DNA of 64,000 nt from NCBI RefSeq assembly GCF_042885655.1, contig NZ_JBHVRO010000002.1, forward strand, positions 124,001 through 188,000, given 5' to 3'. Position numbers and translations under genes: made by a program. The DNA is from Psychrobacillus sp042885655. Its GTDB lineage: Bacteria > Bacillota > Bacilli > Bacillales_A > Planococcaceae. Positions 26,608-35,263 of this stretch are shown piece by piece. Each line of letters begins with the position of its first letter. Positions within the stretch are counted from its first letter, which is position 1. The notes beneath the pieces are model-generated. The model searched no databases and had not been told where the DNA came from. It saw nothing but the letters and a program-made list of their open reading frames with translations.

Positions 26608-27255
26608 TTATTGCATTTTATTCATGGCTTGTCCTTGGACAGGAGCAAAAGCATTTAGCAATTCCTGCATGTTTTGTTGATCTAGTTGTGGAACTTGATA
26701 ATAGTGATGTTTGTTTTGATAAATGGAAAGCTCATAAGCCATTTCAATGCAGTTTGGAATAGAATCTGCAATAACTCTACGAACGACTGGATTCGTTGTT
26801 TCTAAAGCTACTGTTGCTTTGGTTGTTGCAGAAGTCTTTGCTGAACCAAGTAAATATCCAGAAATCATTTCATCAGATATTTCGTTAGCATTTTGCATTG
26901 GCTTTTTAGGTTGTGATGGCTTCATTCCATAAACAAAATCGTTGCCAGTTTGCATTTTATAACTTGAAGTTGGGTGAGAAGGGTCTTTACCAGTTTTGAA
27001 AGATTCGACAATAATATTGTATTCATCCACTCCAAATGTATATTGGCGATCTAGAATACTCAGTAGTTCTTGGTCTTTTACATGGGGGCGAAGTATCGTT
27101 TTTAAATTTAATCCAGCTACCACACAAGATAAAAGTTCGTGTACATCAAACAATTCATGTCCACCATGGTTCATTTGTTGAGTAACATTACCAGTTTGCA
27201 TATTTTGATGAGTTTGACCTTGACTTTGATTTTGTCCAAATGGATTTTGAGTCAT
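26608..27255 (-). CDS. CotF-family spore coat protein
   Basis: A 215-residue protein. The first 45 residues are Gln/Asn-rich low complexity; then comes a four-helix CotF-type domain (PF07875), with HELLSCVVAGLNLKTI and the strongly typical MAYELSIYQNKHHYYQVPQ near the C-terminus. It is expected in the spore coat. A longer frame reaches ATG 27333, but that start lacks a ribosome site, while AAGGAGG lies 9 bases before ATG 27255. Confidence 0.8.
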   Translation of the reverse strand: MTQNPFGQNQSQGQTHQNMQTGNVTQQMNHGGHELFDVHELLSCVVAGLNLKTILRPHVKDQELLSILDRQYTFGVDEYNIIVESFKTGKDPSHPTSSYKMQTGNDFVYGMKPSQPKKPMQNANEISDEMISGYLLGSAKTSATTKATVALETTNPVVRRVIADSIPNCIEMAYELSIYQNKHHYYQVPQLDQQNMQELLNAFAPVQGQAMNKMQ

Positions 27256-27372
27256 TCCAATTTTTCCTCCTTGTAGAAAATGTGATGAATCATCTTCATT
27301 AGTTTGGCCATAATCATTTGACATATGCATCACTATTTAGAACACTTCTAACATATTACAAATATATTACAT

Positions 27373-27384
27373 GTGCCTGGCACC
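27373..27384. repeat. GTGCCTGGCACC palindrome (family member)
   Basis: GTGCCTGGCACC followed by GAAACAAACAGAACAAACGT resembles an inverted, shortened form of the 19.2/22.2-kb repeat. Confidence 0.6.
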
Positions 27385-27412
27385 GAAACAAACAGAACAA
27401 ACGTGAAAATTA

Positions 27413-27448
27413 AAACAGTCATGAATGTATTAACATTCATGACTGTTT
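27413..27448 (-). terminator. Terminator of ypsA operon
   Basis: AAACAGTCATGAATGT (27413-27428) pairs perfectly with ACATTCATGACTGTTT (27433-27448) over a 4-base loop; on the minus strand TTAATTTT follows. It starts 10 bases after the stop of the downstream operon gene. Confidence 0.8.
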
Positions 27449-27458
27449 CGAAAATATA

Positions 27459-28040
27459 TTAATTTTCAGTGGCTTCGACTAATGAAAAAATAAATGTGAA
27501 CAAAAAGTGCATAGTCTCTTTTAAAGTAAAGTTCTCTTTAAACTGATCTAAATAATTTAATGGGAGATTAACTTCCCATAAACCATCTTCTCCAGAAAAC
27601 ATTAAGCTATAGTTCATTTTTTCAGAATTGAAATGTTCGTTTAGATAATCACGTAAGGATTGCCCAAACTTCTTTTGAACTGCTAACCCAAACATTGCAG
27701 TGTGCACTTCAAATACTTCATCGAATTCTAATGCAATAGCATCAACACCTATGATATCAAAGCTTTCAGATTCCAAAAATAAATATTCATTTTGATTTTC
27801 TTTAAAGTATGCTAGCGGAGAATCTAAAAATCCTACTGATTCCTTGGAAATAAGTTCGTCAGTTTCTTTATTGTATCTTTCAATAATCCCATCTGAAAAC
27901 TGATCAATTTTTTCTTTAATAACTACAGTTTGCCCTTCTTGAAGTAAATTATTTCTTTCGGCATATTCTTTTTCCTCTATAAATAATTCCACTTCATTAT
28001 TTGTTTCTTCGATTTTTTTCAATAACTTTTTTGATATCAT
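27459..28040 (-). CDS. Conserved-looking protein of unknown function, coupled to ypsA
   Basis: A 193-residue acidic cytosolic protein starting MISKKLLKKIEETNNEVELF, with no transmembrane segment or catalytic motif I recognise. The C-terminal third (MHFLFTFIFSLVEATE) is hydrophobic and probably buried. Its ATG overlaps the ypsA stop by four bases (ATGA), so it is translated with YpsA and may act with it. No function is proposed. Confidence 0.75.
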   Translation of the reverse strand: MISKKLLKKIEETNNEVELFIEEKEYAERNNLLQEGQTVVIKEKIDQFSDGIIERYNKETDELISKESVGFLDSPLAYFKENQNEYLFLESESFDIIGVDAIALEFDEVFEVHTAMFGLAVQKKFGQSLRDYLNEHFNSEKMNYSLMFSGEDGLWEVNLPLNYLDQFKENFTLKETMHFLFTFIFSLVEATEN

Positions 28041-28603
28041 ATAAAATTATTCCTCTCTTCTTCTGCAATTTCTTCTGCTATTAGTTGAAGATCATATGCA
28101 TCTATTAAGAAAATGGAGTAATTTTCTTTTTCAGCATATTTTTCTGCAAGTATTTTTATGTACTTAGGAGAACCTTCATTTTCTTCATCATATACAATAA
28201 GAATACCATCCGAATTTCTTAAAAAAAATTTGTTTTTTTCAACGAATTGCCAAGGTGCCTCATACGTTTTTTTTGTAAGGCTTGTTTGAAAATCAGCTTG
28301 AAATAGTAAGGCCTGGTATTTTTCTTGTTTAAGTTCGTTCCAATTTTTTTCTTGTTCTAAAAAGGGTGTAATAATAGCGTATTTTAAGTGTGGAAATTCT
28401 TCTTTCATTTCCAAAACAAGCTCAGCCGTCCACGATTCGACGCCTTGTTGCCCGCTTAATATAAGCCATTCCAAACCCTCATTGATTAATGCAATTAATT
28501 GGTTTTTAATAGCTTTTTTAATAATTGGAATACCGGGGTGAGAATCATTAAATATACCCAACTCATGTGCTTTATAGCCAGTTACTACTAATCGTTTTAC
28601 CAT
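28037..28603 (-). CDS. ypsA: YpsA, SLOG-superfamily protein
   Basis: A 188-residue DUF1273/YpsA protein. The start VVTGYKAHELGIF and the central LILSGQQGVESWTAELVLEM are the family's nucleotide/ligand-binding Rossmann elements (SLOG fold). YpsA affects cell division and oxidative-stress behaviour in Bacillus and Staphylococcus; the ligand is not established. First gene of a two-gene leftward operon. Confidence 0.88.
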   Translation of the reverse strand: MVKRLVVTGYKAHELGIFNDSHPGIPIIKKAIKNQLIALINEGLEWLILSGQQGVESWTAELVLEMKEEFPHLKYAIITPFLEQEKNWNELKQEKYQALLFQADFQTSLTKKTYEAPWQFVEKNKFFLRNSDGILIVYDEENEGSPKYIKILAEKYAEKENYSIFLIDAYDLQLIAEEIAEEERNNFI

Positions 28604-28698
28604 TTGATATACCTACTTTGTTTAACAACTCACTTTATCATAACATTTTTTCGATGCTATATAAATATTCATCACTTTTAATGAAGAGAAACATAAAA

Positions 28699-28720
28699 AC
28701 CGAGTGCAACAGCATTCGGT
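28699..28720 (-). terminator. Terminator of aminotransferase gene
   Basis: ACCGAGTGC pairs with GCATTCGGT across AACA; on the minus strand TTTTTATG follows. It lies just beyond the stop at 28742. Confidence 0.8.
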
Positions 28721-28741
28721 CTAAGAGAACGACTATTTTAC

Positions 28742-29905
28742 TTAAAATAACTGTAGTTTTTCGATTCGATTAATCGCTTCTATCAATCGATCTTCATCTA
28801 CTAATAAACCAACGCGGATATATCCTTCGCCAAATGTGCCGAAACCATTTCCAGGTGCAACTGCTACATTCACCTTTTCTAAAAGTAAGTCTGAGAATGT
28901 TTCACTAGTGTGACCATTTGGAACAGGTAGCCACGCAAAGAATGAGCCTTGAGGCGCAGTCACATTCCAACCTATTCTAGTACAAGCATCAATTAATGCA
29001 TTTCTTCTTCTTTCATATAAAGAAACCAACTCGTTCACACATTGCTGGCTTTCGTTAAGAGCTGCTGCAGCGGCAGATTGAATAGCAGGAAAGAGACCAA
29101 CGAATAAATGATCTTGAATAATATTTATAGCCTCAATCATTTTCGAATTTCCAACTGCAAAACCAACTCTCCAACCAGCCATATTATACGTTTTTGAAAG
29201 TGTATACATTTCAATGCCCACATCTTTTGCACCTTCTATTTGTAAAAAGCTGACGGGTTTCTTTCCATCGAATCCTATTCCTCCATATGCAAAGTCATGA
29301 ACAATGGCAATATCGGATTCCATTGCAAGTGTAACTGTTTCTCCAAAGAATTCTTTCGTTGCAGTTGCTCCAGTTGGGTTATTTGGATAATTTAAATACA
29401 TTAATTTAGCATCTCTTTTTTGTTCTTCTGTTAATTTACTGTAGTCTGGCAAGTAATTATTTTCTTCCAATAAAGGCATAGTATCGTAACATACATTTGC
29501 TAATGAAACACCAGACAAATAATCCGGATAACCTGGATCTGGCAATAACATTAAATCATTTTCATTCATCATCGCTAGCGGTAATTCCACAAGACCAATT
29601 TTCGTTCCAAACATAATTGCTACTTCTGTATCTGGGCAAATTTCTACACCATATTCTCTTTTATAAAAATCTGCAGCAGCATGTTTTAATTCATTAATTC
29701 CTCGAAATGGGGAGTACTTATGTGACTGTGGATCTGTAGCTGCATCTTGCAAAGCTTTGACGATATGTACTGGTGTCGGTTGATCTGGATTTCCTTGACC
29801 TAAGTTAATCACATCTCTTCCTTCCGCGATTGCCCCTGATACCTTTTGAACAAGTGTTGCAAAAAACTGAGTTGGTAAACTTTTTAAACGATTTGAAAAT
29901 TCCAT
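28742..29905 (-). CDS. Class I/II aminotransferase, MtnE-like
   Basis: A 387-residue fold-type I PLP aminotransferase. The PLP lysine is in TLSKTYNMAGWRVGF, with the substrate-carboxylate Arg in GEGYIRVGLL and YLNYPNNPTGA marking the NP motif. The beginning (NLGQGNPDQPTP) and overall wording are closest, from memory, to B. subtilis MtnE (YkrV), which regenerates methionine from 2-oxo-4-methylthiobutyrate in the salvage pathway. No other mtn genes are nearby, so LL-diaminopimelate- or alanine-type aminotransferase remains possible. It is the last chromosomal gene before the integrase. Confidence 0.82.
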   Translation of the reverse strand: MEFSNRLKSLPTQFFATLVQKVSGAIAEGRDVINLGQGNPDQPTPVHIVKALQDAATDPQSHKYSPFRGINELKHAAADFYKREYGVEICPDTEVAIMFGTKIGLVELPLAMMNENDLMLLPDPGYPDYLSGVSLANVCYDTMPLLEENNYLPDYSKLTEEQKRDAKLMYLNYPNNPTGATATKEFFGETVTLAMESDIAIVHDFAYGGIGFDGKKPVSFLQIEGAKDVGIEMYTLSKTYNMAGWRVGFAVGNSKMIEAINIIQDHLFVGLFPAIQSAAAAALNESQQCVNELVSLYERRRNALIDACTRIGWNVTAPQGSFFAWLPVPNGHTSETFSDLLLEKVNVAVAPGNGFGTFGEGYIRVGLLVDEDRLIEAINRIEKLQLF

Positions 29906-30046
29906 AGATGATACCTCATTTTCTAAATAGTTGCATAGATTAGTTATACTTTTAATTCCAATTAAAACCAGTAGGTTATCTAAGTGTTGGTAATACTAGC
30001 TTTTATTGATTATTTATGAGCGTTTTTCGACCATAAAAAAATTACT

Positions 30047-30065
30047 GAATACCGAATTGAATACC
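30047..30065. repeat. Paired GAATACC repeats beside integrase end
   Basis: GAATACC at 30047-30053 and 30059-30065, 12 bases apart, between the aminotransferase start and the integrase stop. They fit integrase arm-binding sites or an attachment-site flank. No matching core was found at the right end. Confidence 0.35.
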
Positions 30066-30070
30066 AAATA

Positions 30071-31237
30071 TCAAAACTTGACGTAGTTCGCGAATTTTTC
30101 GGCGGTATTATCTTTCATTTTTTGCGTTACGTGTGTATACACATTCATGGTTGTTTTAATATCAATGTGGCCAATGCGGTCTTGTACATCTTTTATACTT
30201 GCTCCTGCTTCAAACAGTAGGGAAGCGTGAGTGTGTCTAAAACCATGAATGGTGATCTCAGGGAAATCATATTTCTTTGTCAATGATTTCAACTGGTGGT
30301 TAGGATATACAGTTGAATGGTAGTCATTCATAGCTCTTTTATCTGTGGAAGCTATTATCGGTTGGTTGATTTTATAAGTTGTATTAATACCATATGTCAA
30401 TAGTAGTTTAGCTTGCGTTTTCTTCCATCTCACTAGTACATCTAAGGTTATATCATCAATGCTTATAACACGCTTAGAATGAAGCGTTTTAGGGGTCTGG
30501 ACGTATCTAGTAGAATGTTCCGTTTTAGCAAGTGTTTTATTGAATCGAATAGTTTTTTCTTTGAAATCAATGTCTTCCCAAGTTAAAGCTAAAATTTCTC
30601 CCTTTCTTCCTCCAGTAAACGCTAGCAACCTAAACAATACATAAACTTTCATTTTTTCATTTTTTTCAATGGTATTCAAGAATAATTCCAATTGCTGCAT
30701 GGTGTAGTAGTTTTCTAGTGGTTCTGTTTCTTCCACTTTTTGTACAGGCTTTGGCGTAATGATTTTTCGCATTGGATTTTCTGTTATTACCTGTAACACT
30801 GTGGCGTAGTCCAACACCATTTTCACATAGTTTCGATAGCTTCTAAAATTTTTGTATTGCTTAGACCATGTGTTTACGACCTTTTGACAATAAGAGGTTG
30901 TGATTTTATCAATTATCAAGGATTCAAACTTAGGTAGTATAGCAGATTTGAAATAAACGATAGTTGTATTTACGGTAGAAAGCTTCACTGTATGTCGATA
31001 GTTCTCTAACCACAATTCGTAGACTTCTTGAAAAGTCATCTTTTTATGAGTTTTAAAGCCATTTGCTTCTATGTCTATCTCTAATCTAGCAAGTGTGAGC
31101 TTTGCTTCCTTTATGGATTTAAAACCACGTCTAGTTGTTCGTTTTGGTTTCCCAGTCACTGGATCAGTACCAAGATATACATTAAACATGTAAGCGGTAG
31201 ATCCGTCTTTTTTTGTGTACTTTTTTATCGTTGTCAT
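30071..31237 (-). CDS. int: Phage-type tyrosine integrase
   Basis: A 388-residue site-specific recombinase. It has an N-terminal AP2-like arm-binding domain (YMFNVYLGTDPVTGKPKRTT), a SAM-like core-binding domain (about 60-160), and a catalytic domain with Arg in FTGGRKGEILALTW, HGFRHTHASLLFE (HxxR), RIGHIDIKTT and the nucleophile Tyr in NVYTHVT. All catalytic residues are present. ATG 31237 has AGGAGAG 6 bases upstream; a longer frame to 31303 lacks a site. It is the outermost gene of the island. Confidence 0.92.
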   Translation of the reverse strand: MTTIKKYTKKDGSTAYMFNVYLGTDPVTGKPKRTTRRGFKSIKEAKLTLARLEIDIEANGFKTHKKMTFQEVYELWLENYRHTVKLSTVNTTIVYFKSAILPKFESLIIDKITTSYCQKVVNTWSKQYKNFRSYRNYVKMVLDYATVLQVITENPMRKIITPKPVQKVEETEPLENYYTMQQLELFLNTIEKNEKMKVYVLFRLLAFTGGRKGEILALTWEDIDFKEKTIRFNKTLAKTEHSTRYVQTPKTLHSKRVISIDDITLDVLVRWKKTQAKLLLTYGINTTYKINQPIIASTDKRAMNDYHSTVYPNHQLKSLTKKYDFPEITIHGFRHTHASLLFEAGASIKDVQDRIGHIDIKTTMNVYTHVTQKMKDNTAEKFANYVKF

Positions 31238-31258
31238 TTTTTTCTCTCCTTGTATGTC

Positions 31259-31269
31259 CAGGCAAGGGC
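31259..31269. repeat. CAGGCAAGGGC, first of two island copies
   Basis: This exact 11-mer recurs at 32655-32665, just after the Xis-like gene. The GC-rich word stands out in AT-rich DNA; it may be a binding site for Int/Xis or another island protein. Confidence 0.35.
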
Positions 31270-31337
31270 AATTATGGGAGAGTGTCGAATTTAGCAAAAT
31301 CATTGGAATTCTAATTAAAAATCTACAATTTTTACTT

Positions 31338-31958
31338 TTAATTCAGTAACATATAGTGGTTAATGCTCATGTGTGTTGTTCCTTCAATTTCTTGTCCATA
31401 ATAATAATGGTATCCCCAATTTATTAAAAATTCGTCTAATTTATCTTGTGCGTAACCCTCAACGAAATTTTCAATATGTGTAGGAAGCTTTAATTGATAT
31501 AACTTGAAATCGTATTGAGGGGAAATGCCAACGTTTAAACTATCAATTTCTTTCTTTTCATCTATCCCGTATTTTACTTCAAGTTGAAAATTAAATTCTT
31601 GCATATTTTCTTCATATCTTAGTTTGCAGCGAATATATAATTCAGTTTTGATAGATGAATAGTAATCATATCCGTCCTCATCGTCTTTACCATTTGTTAT
31701 TTTTTCCATTGTTCCGACCGGTTTTTCAGTTAACACTTCCAATTCTTGAGAAAAGTCTACATAGGTAAACAGGTCACCCGGTTGGCACTTTAGTAATTCG
31801 CACAATTCACGTAACGTACCGAACTGTATCCCCGAGCCAATATTATTGTAAAGATTCGAAATAGTTGTTCTCGATAATGTAGTTTGATCTTTTACTTTTT
31901 GAATATTAAGCCCTCGTTCAGCCATCAAAACTCTCAAATTACAGTGAATTAAACTCAT
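31338..31958 (-). CDS. Island repressor (XRE HTH with C-terminal sensor domain)
   Basis: A 206-residue protein with an XRE helix-turn-helix (about 1-65: LMAERGLNIQKVKDQTTLSR, TTISNLYNN, GTLRELCELLKCQPGDLF) followed by a roughly 120-residue domain I do not recognise. No LexA/CI-type autoprotease Ser-Lys pair is evident. Divergent placement against a Cro-like gene marks it as the lysogeny-type regulator. In staphylococcal islands the analogous Stl is removed by a helper-phage protein, and the unknown C-terminal domain could be such a sensor. ATG 31958 is chosen for its GAGGGA site. Confidence 0.8.
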   Translation of the reverse strand: MSLIHCNLRVLMAERGLNIQKVKDQTTLSRTTISNLYNNIGSGIQFGTLRELCELLKCQPGDLFTYVDFSQELEVLTEKPVGTMEKITNGKDDEDGYDYYSSIKTELYIRCKLRYEENMQEFNFQLEVKYGIDEKKEIDSLNVGISPQYDFKLYQLKLPTHIENFVEGYAQDKLDEFLINWGYHYYYGQEIEGTTHMSINHYMLLN

Positions 31959-31988
31959 ATCAGCAGTCCCTCTTTTTTCCTTTAGTTT

Positions 31989-32124
31989 AACCAATAATAT
32001 CATAACTAATCAAAATAACCAATACACTAATCAAAACAACTTGACAACCAATCAACTCAGTATTATGATTTGTTTATTAAGTGAAACAACCAATGAATTA
32101 ATCAAAATGAAATAGATATTGGTT
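31989..32124. promoter_or_regulatory. Operator array between divergent regulators
   Basis: TAATCAAAA occurs at 32007, 32028 and 32099. AACCAAT occurs at 31989, 32017, 32046 and 32088, and inverted (ATTGGTT) at 32118. This density in 135 bases between divergent regulators fits multiple repressor/Cro operators. Confidence 0.7.
32041..32069 (+). promoter_or_regulatory. Rightward lytic-type promoter of the island
   Basis: A consensus TTGACA (32041-32046) and TATGAT (32064-32069) are spaced 17 bases apart; the -35 abuts the AACCAAT operator at 32046-32052. It drives the Cro-like gene and downstream replication genes. Confidence 0.7.
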
Positions 32125-32147
32125 GTTTGGGATGGAGGTGCACAAAT

Positions 32148-32384
32148 TTGATTACATTAAAATTTCGTGATGAGTTTAATCGGATAATCGCAAAGGATGG
32201 GTTTTCTAAACGTGCTTTTGCACGTAAATGCGGATTATCAGAGTCAACGATTATCCAAATTTCAAACGGAAGACAATCCCCACGACCGGACACCGCTAAG
32301 AAAATATGCGATGGATTGCAATTAAATTTTGATGATATTTTTTCGATTAAAGAAAAAACCTGCAACCAAAAAGGAGGTGAGTAA
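32148..32384 (+). CDS. Cro-like XRE regulator
   Basis: A 78-residue single-domain HTH protein (FSKRAFARKCGLSESTIIQI, SNGRQSPRPDTAKKICDGL). The start is TTG 32148, 7 bases behind GGAGGTG (32134-32140); an earlier in-frame TTG at 32127 precedes the ribosome site. First gene of the rightward operon, ending directly against the next start (TAAATG). Likely the antagonist of the leftward repressor. Confidence 0.82.
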   Translation: MITLKFRDEFNRIIAKDGFSKRAFARKCGLSESTIIQISNGRQSPRPDTAKKICDGLQLNFDDIFSIKEKTCNQKGGE

Positions 32385-32651
32385 ATGAGCAGTATATTTT
32401 CATTAGAAACTCAACAATCAATGAAAAATGAAATAGTGCAACAGATCATGAAGACGGTTGAGGTCTTGGTTCAAGAAAAAGGTCAGAAGAGGTATTTACG
32501 AGTTTCAGAATGCAGTGAGTACGCTTCCGTTTCACCAGGGACACTCAAAATGTGGATTGAAAAATATAAACTTCCAGTGAGTTGTATCGAAGGTGTTCGC
32601 ATAATTGATACAAGAGATTTAGATCTTTTCATAGCAAAATTTAAAATTTAA
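32385..32651 (+). CDS. Excisionase-like HTH protein
   Basis: An 88-residue protein whose C-terminal half is a winged HTH of the excisionase/MerR-like HTH_17 type: RYLRVSECSEYASVSPGTLK, MWIEKYKLPVS, then GVRIIDTRDLDLFIAKF. The N-terminal 30 residues are a coiled-coil-prone helix. It abuts the Cro-like gene with AAGGAGG, as in SaPI-type str-xis order. It probably directs Int toward excision; it might instead be a regulator. Confidence 0.7.
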   Translation: MSSIFSLETQQSMKNEIVQQIMKTVEVLVQEKGQKRYLRVSECSEYASVSPGTLKMWIEKYKLPVSCIEGVRIIDTRDLDLFIAKFKI

Positions 32652-32654
32652 GCT

Positions 32655-32665
32655 CAGGCAAGGGC
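32655..32665. repeat. CAGGCAAGGGC, second island copy
   Basis: Exact repeat of the 11-mer at 31259-31269 in the same orientation, four bases beyond the Xis-like stop. Confidence 0.35.
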
Positions 32666-32876
32666 GAAAAGTGGGTTGTTAAGTGAAGAGAGTAAATGTT
32701 TTCTTATTCGGTCAATCAAAGAAAACAGTTAATGCTTGGCGGCGTAGTCCACAGGAAATAATAGACTAAAGGTTTCATACTTAAAAAAATTGTTAACAGA
32801 GTGAACTAACCACATTTACGTGAAAGAAAAGTTTAATTTAACCGAAGAATGTCAAGATTTAGGTGAGTATCGAACG

Positions 32877-33014
32877 ATGCAGCAGCCTAAAACCAAGCTA
32901 CCACTTTCACGCAATTACTATAAAAGTATTTTGCGTCAAGCCTACCGTGCGATGTGCGGAACAGATACAGAAGAGGTAGGGGGTGTAATGAATGGTTTTA
33001 GGAAAGAGACATGA
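32877..33014 (+). CDS. Small island protein, 45 residues
   Basis: ATG 32877 is 9 bases behind AGGTGAG. The product, starting MQQPKTKLPLSRNYYKSILR, has no known motif. A longer in-frame GTG start (32820) has no ribosome site. The last 23 bases overlap the primase start, so it may serve translational coupling. Confidence 0.5.
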   Translation: MQQPKTKLPLSRNYYKSILRQAYRAMCGTDTEEVGGVMNGFRKET

Positions 33015-33849
33015 AACCAGAATGATGAAAAGTGCATTACTATATGCAACAAGGTTTGGATGGCAAGTATTCCCCTTACACTGGATAGAAGACGGAAAAT
33101 GCAGCTGTAAAGGGAAAAAAGTAAATTGTAGACCTGGCAAACATCCTTTGACAAAGAATGGTGTTAAAGACGCTACGTTGGATATAACGATTATTAAAGA
33201 ATGGTGGAACAAGTGGCCTAAAGCGAATATAGGGGTTGCTTGTGGTGAGATAAGTGGAATATTTGTACTGGACGTAGACATGAATGAAAATGCAGATGGA
33301 CATGAAACTATACGAGATTTAGAAAATAGTTATGGAGCTATCCCGCATACACCGATGCAGATATCAGGATCAGGTGGAACACACTTTTTTTTCAAGAGTA
33401 ATAGCAACCTAAAAAATGTGGTTGAATTTCTTCCTGGTCTAGATATAAGAAGTGATGGAGGATACATTATTGTAGCTCCAAGCTCGCATATAAGCGGAAA
33501 AGAGTATACGTGGGAAGTAGAAAGTCATGTTCTAGAAACACACATACAGGAAGCTCCAAACTGGCTCGTACAAACAATTATTGATAAAACTGGTAAAAAG
33601 TATGACAAGAAACCAGCAAGCTATTATGTTGGCCTTCTACAAGGTGTAGGAGAAGGTATGAGAAACCATTCAACAGCATCATTAATAGGATACTTACTTA
33701 GAAAGAACGTAGATGCTGGTATCGCATATGAATTAATAAAAATATGGAATGAAAAAAGATGTGACCCTCCGCAAAGTATGGAGGAATTAACCAAAACATT
33801 TATCTCCATATTGAAGAAGGATAGTAGTTGTAGGGAGGAAGGATGGTAG
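32992..33849 (+). CDS. Prim-pol domain primase
   Basis: A 285-residue protein with an N-terminal bifunctional primase/polymerase domain (PF09250): ALLYATRFGWQVFPLHWI, a Cys-rich insertion (CSCKGKKVNCRPGKHP), catalytic LDVD, ISGSGGTHFFFKS and GLDIRSDGGYIIVAPSS. A C-terminal PriCT-type helical domain follows (about 205-275: GEGMRNHSTASLIGYLLRK). It should prime island DNA replication together with the helicase gene that starts one base after its stop codon. Ribosome site AGGGGGTG. Confidence 0.85.
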   Translation: MVLGKRHETRMMKSALLYATRFGWQVFPLHWIEDGKCSCKGKKVNCRPGKHPLTKNGVKDATLDITIIKEWWNKWPKANIGVACGEISGIFVLDVDMNENADGHETIRDLENSYGAIPHTPMQISGSGGTHFFFKSNSNLKNVVEFLPGLDIRSDGGYIIVAPSSHISGKEYTWEVESHVLETHIQEAPNWLVQTIIDKTGKKYDKKPASYYVGLLQGVGEGMRNHSTASLIGYLLRKNVDAGIAYELIKIWNEKRCDPPQSMEELTKTFISILKKDSSCREEGW

Positions 33850-33850
33850 T

Positions 33851-35188
33851 ATGAACGAAATGGAATTTTTAGAAACGAGTTCTGAGTTAGAAAAGCTCAT
33901 AAACGATTATAGAAAGAAAAATGAACAAAGAAATTATTTCGGAGAGGAAAAAGGAAAAACACTTATTCCAAAGGTATTAGCAGAACATATTATGGAAGAA
34001 AACCATTTTATTTATGATGGAAATTTTTTGTATCGTTATGAATTAGGAGTTTACAGAGAAGTATCTGACATAGTAATTAGGAAAAGGTGTATTGAACTTC
34101 TAGGCAACCAATTTAAAAAAACATATGGGGATGAAGTTGTTCATTTTATCAAATTGGCTACATATAGAAAAAATGAAGCTGCTAATGCTAGTACAACTTT
34201 TATTAATGTGAAGAATGGTTTACTAGAGTGGAAGATTCGTAAATTACACCCGCATTCACCTGAATATTTCAGTACTATTCAACTACCAATTGAATACAAT
34301 CCTGAAGCTGTTTCTACAAATGTTGATACTTTTATTAGAACTGTTGTTCCGGAAGATACCATACCAATGATCTATGAGTGGTTCGGATATACAATGCTTC
34401 CCATGACACGATATGAAAAAGCAGTGATGCTGATTGGTGAAGGCAGTAACGGTAAAAGTAAATTTATAGAATTACTTGAGTATTTTATTGGTACTGAAAA
34501 CATTTCCAATATTCCATTACAGGATTTAGAACATAATCGCTTCAAACTAGCTCAAATTAATGGGAAATTAGTTAATACTTTTGCTGATATACCAGCTAAA
34601 GCACTCGAAAAATCAAGCATATTTAAAACTATTGTAAGTGGTGATAGAACAAGTGCTGAATTTAAAGGAAAAGATAGCTTTAACTTTAAACCATTTGCTC
34701 GTCTCATGTTTTCCGCCAATGAACTCCCTAGATCAGCAGATATAACAAATGGATTTTTTAGGAGATGGTTAATCATTCCTTTTGATGTGAAGTTCGGTCC
34801 TGGAGGGATAAAAGCAGATCCTTACATAATGGACAAGTTAACAACTGCTGAAGAGTTAAGTGGTTTGTTGAACTATGCATTAGAAGGATTGGGGAGGTTA
34901 GAGAAACAAGGCCAATTCAGTTTAAACGAAACTACTAACAATATGCTAGAGCAATATAAATTGGATATAGATAATGTAGCTACTTTTGTGGATGAACAAT
35001 GCACTATTTCTCCTGAAGTTAAGATAGAAAAAAAACTGTTACACAGCGAGTATAATAACTGGTGCTTTAAAAATGGGTATAAACCAATAACGAGGACTAA
35101 ATTTTATTCACGAATAAGTAAAGAATACCAAGATGGCGAAAGACAGCACGGCCAACCCCGTACTTTTCAAGGGATTACTCTGGATTAG
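33851..35188 (+). CDS. Phage/plasmid SF3 helicase (D5/P4 family), Rep
   Basis: A 445-residue protein. The N-terminal D5_N-like region (about 60-180) precedes a superfamily 3 helicase core with Walker A LIGEGSNGKSKFIELLEYF, Walker B-like NTFADIPAKAL, and sensor ARLMFSANELPRSAD. A C-terminal winged-helix region (EYNNWCFKNGYKPITRTKFY) likely binds the origin. With the prim-pol upstream it makes the pri-rep pair of PICIs. The iteron region begins about 75 bases after its stop. Confidence 0.88.
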   Translation: MNEMEFLETSSELEKLINDYRKKNEQRNYFGEEKGKTLIPKVLAEHIMEENHFIYDGNFLYRYELGVYREVSDIVIRKRCIELLGNQFKKTYGDEVVHFIKLATYRKNEAANASTTFINVKNGLLEWKIRKLHPHSPEYFSTIQLPIEYNPEAVSTNVDTFIRTVVPEDTIPMIYEWFGYTMLPMTRYEKAVMLIGEGSNGKSKFIELLEYFIGTENISNIPLQDLEHNRFKLAQINGKLVNTFADIPAKALEKSSIFKTIVSGDRTSAEFKGKDSFNFKPFARLMFSANELPRSADITNGFFRRWLIIPFDVKFGPGGIKADPYIMDKLTTAEELSGLLNYALEGLGRLEKQGQFSLNETTNNMLEQYKLDIDNVATFVDEQCTISPEVKIEKKLLHSEYNNWCFKNGYKPITRTKFYSRISKEYQDGERQHGQPRTFQGITLD

Positions 35189-35263
35189 TAAATATAGGAC
35201 AATTAAACCGAACCATTTAAGAAGTTAAAGTTCTACCTTACTTGCTCAACGTGTGAAAGTCAT

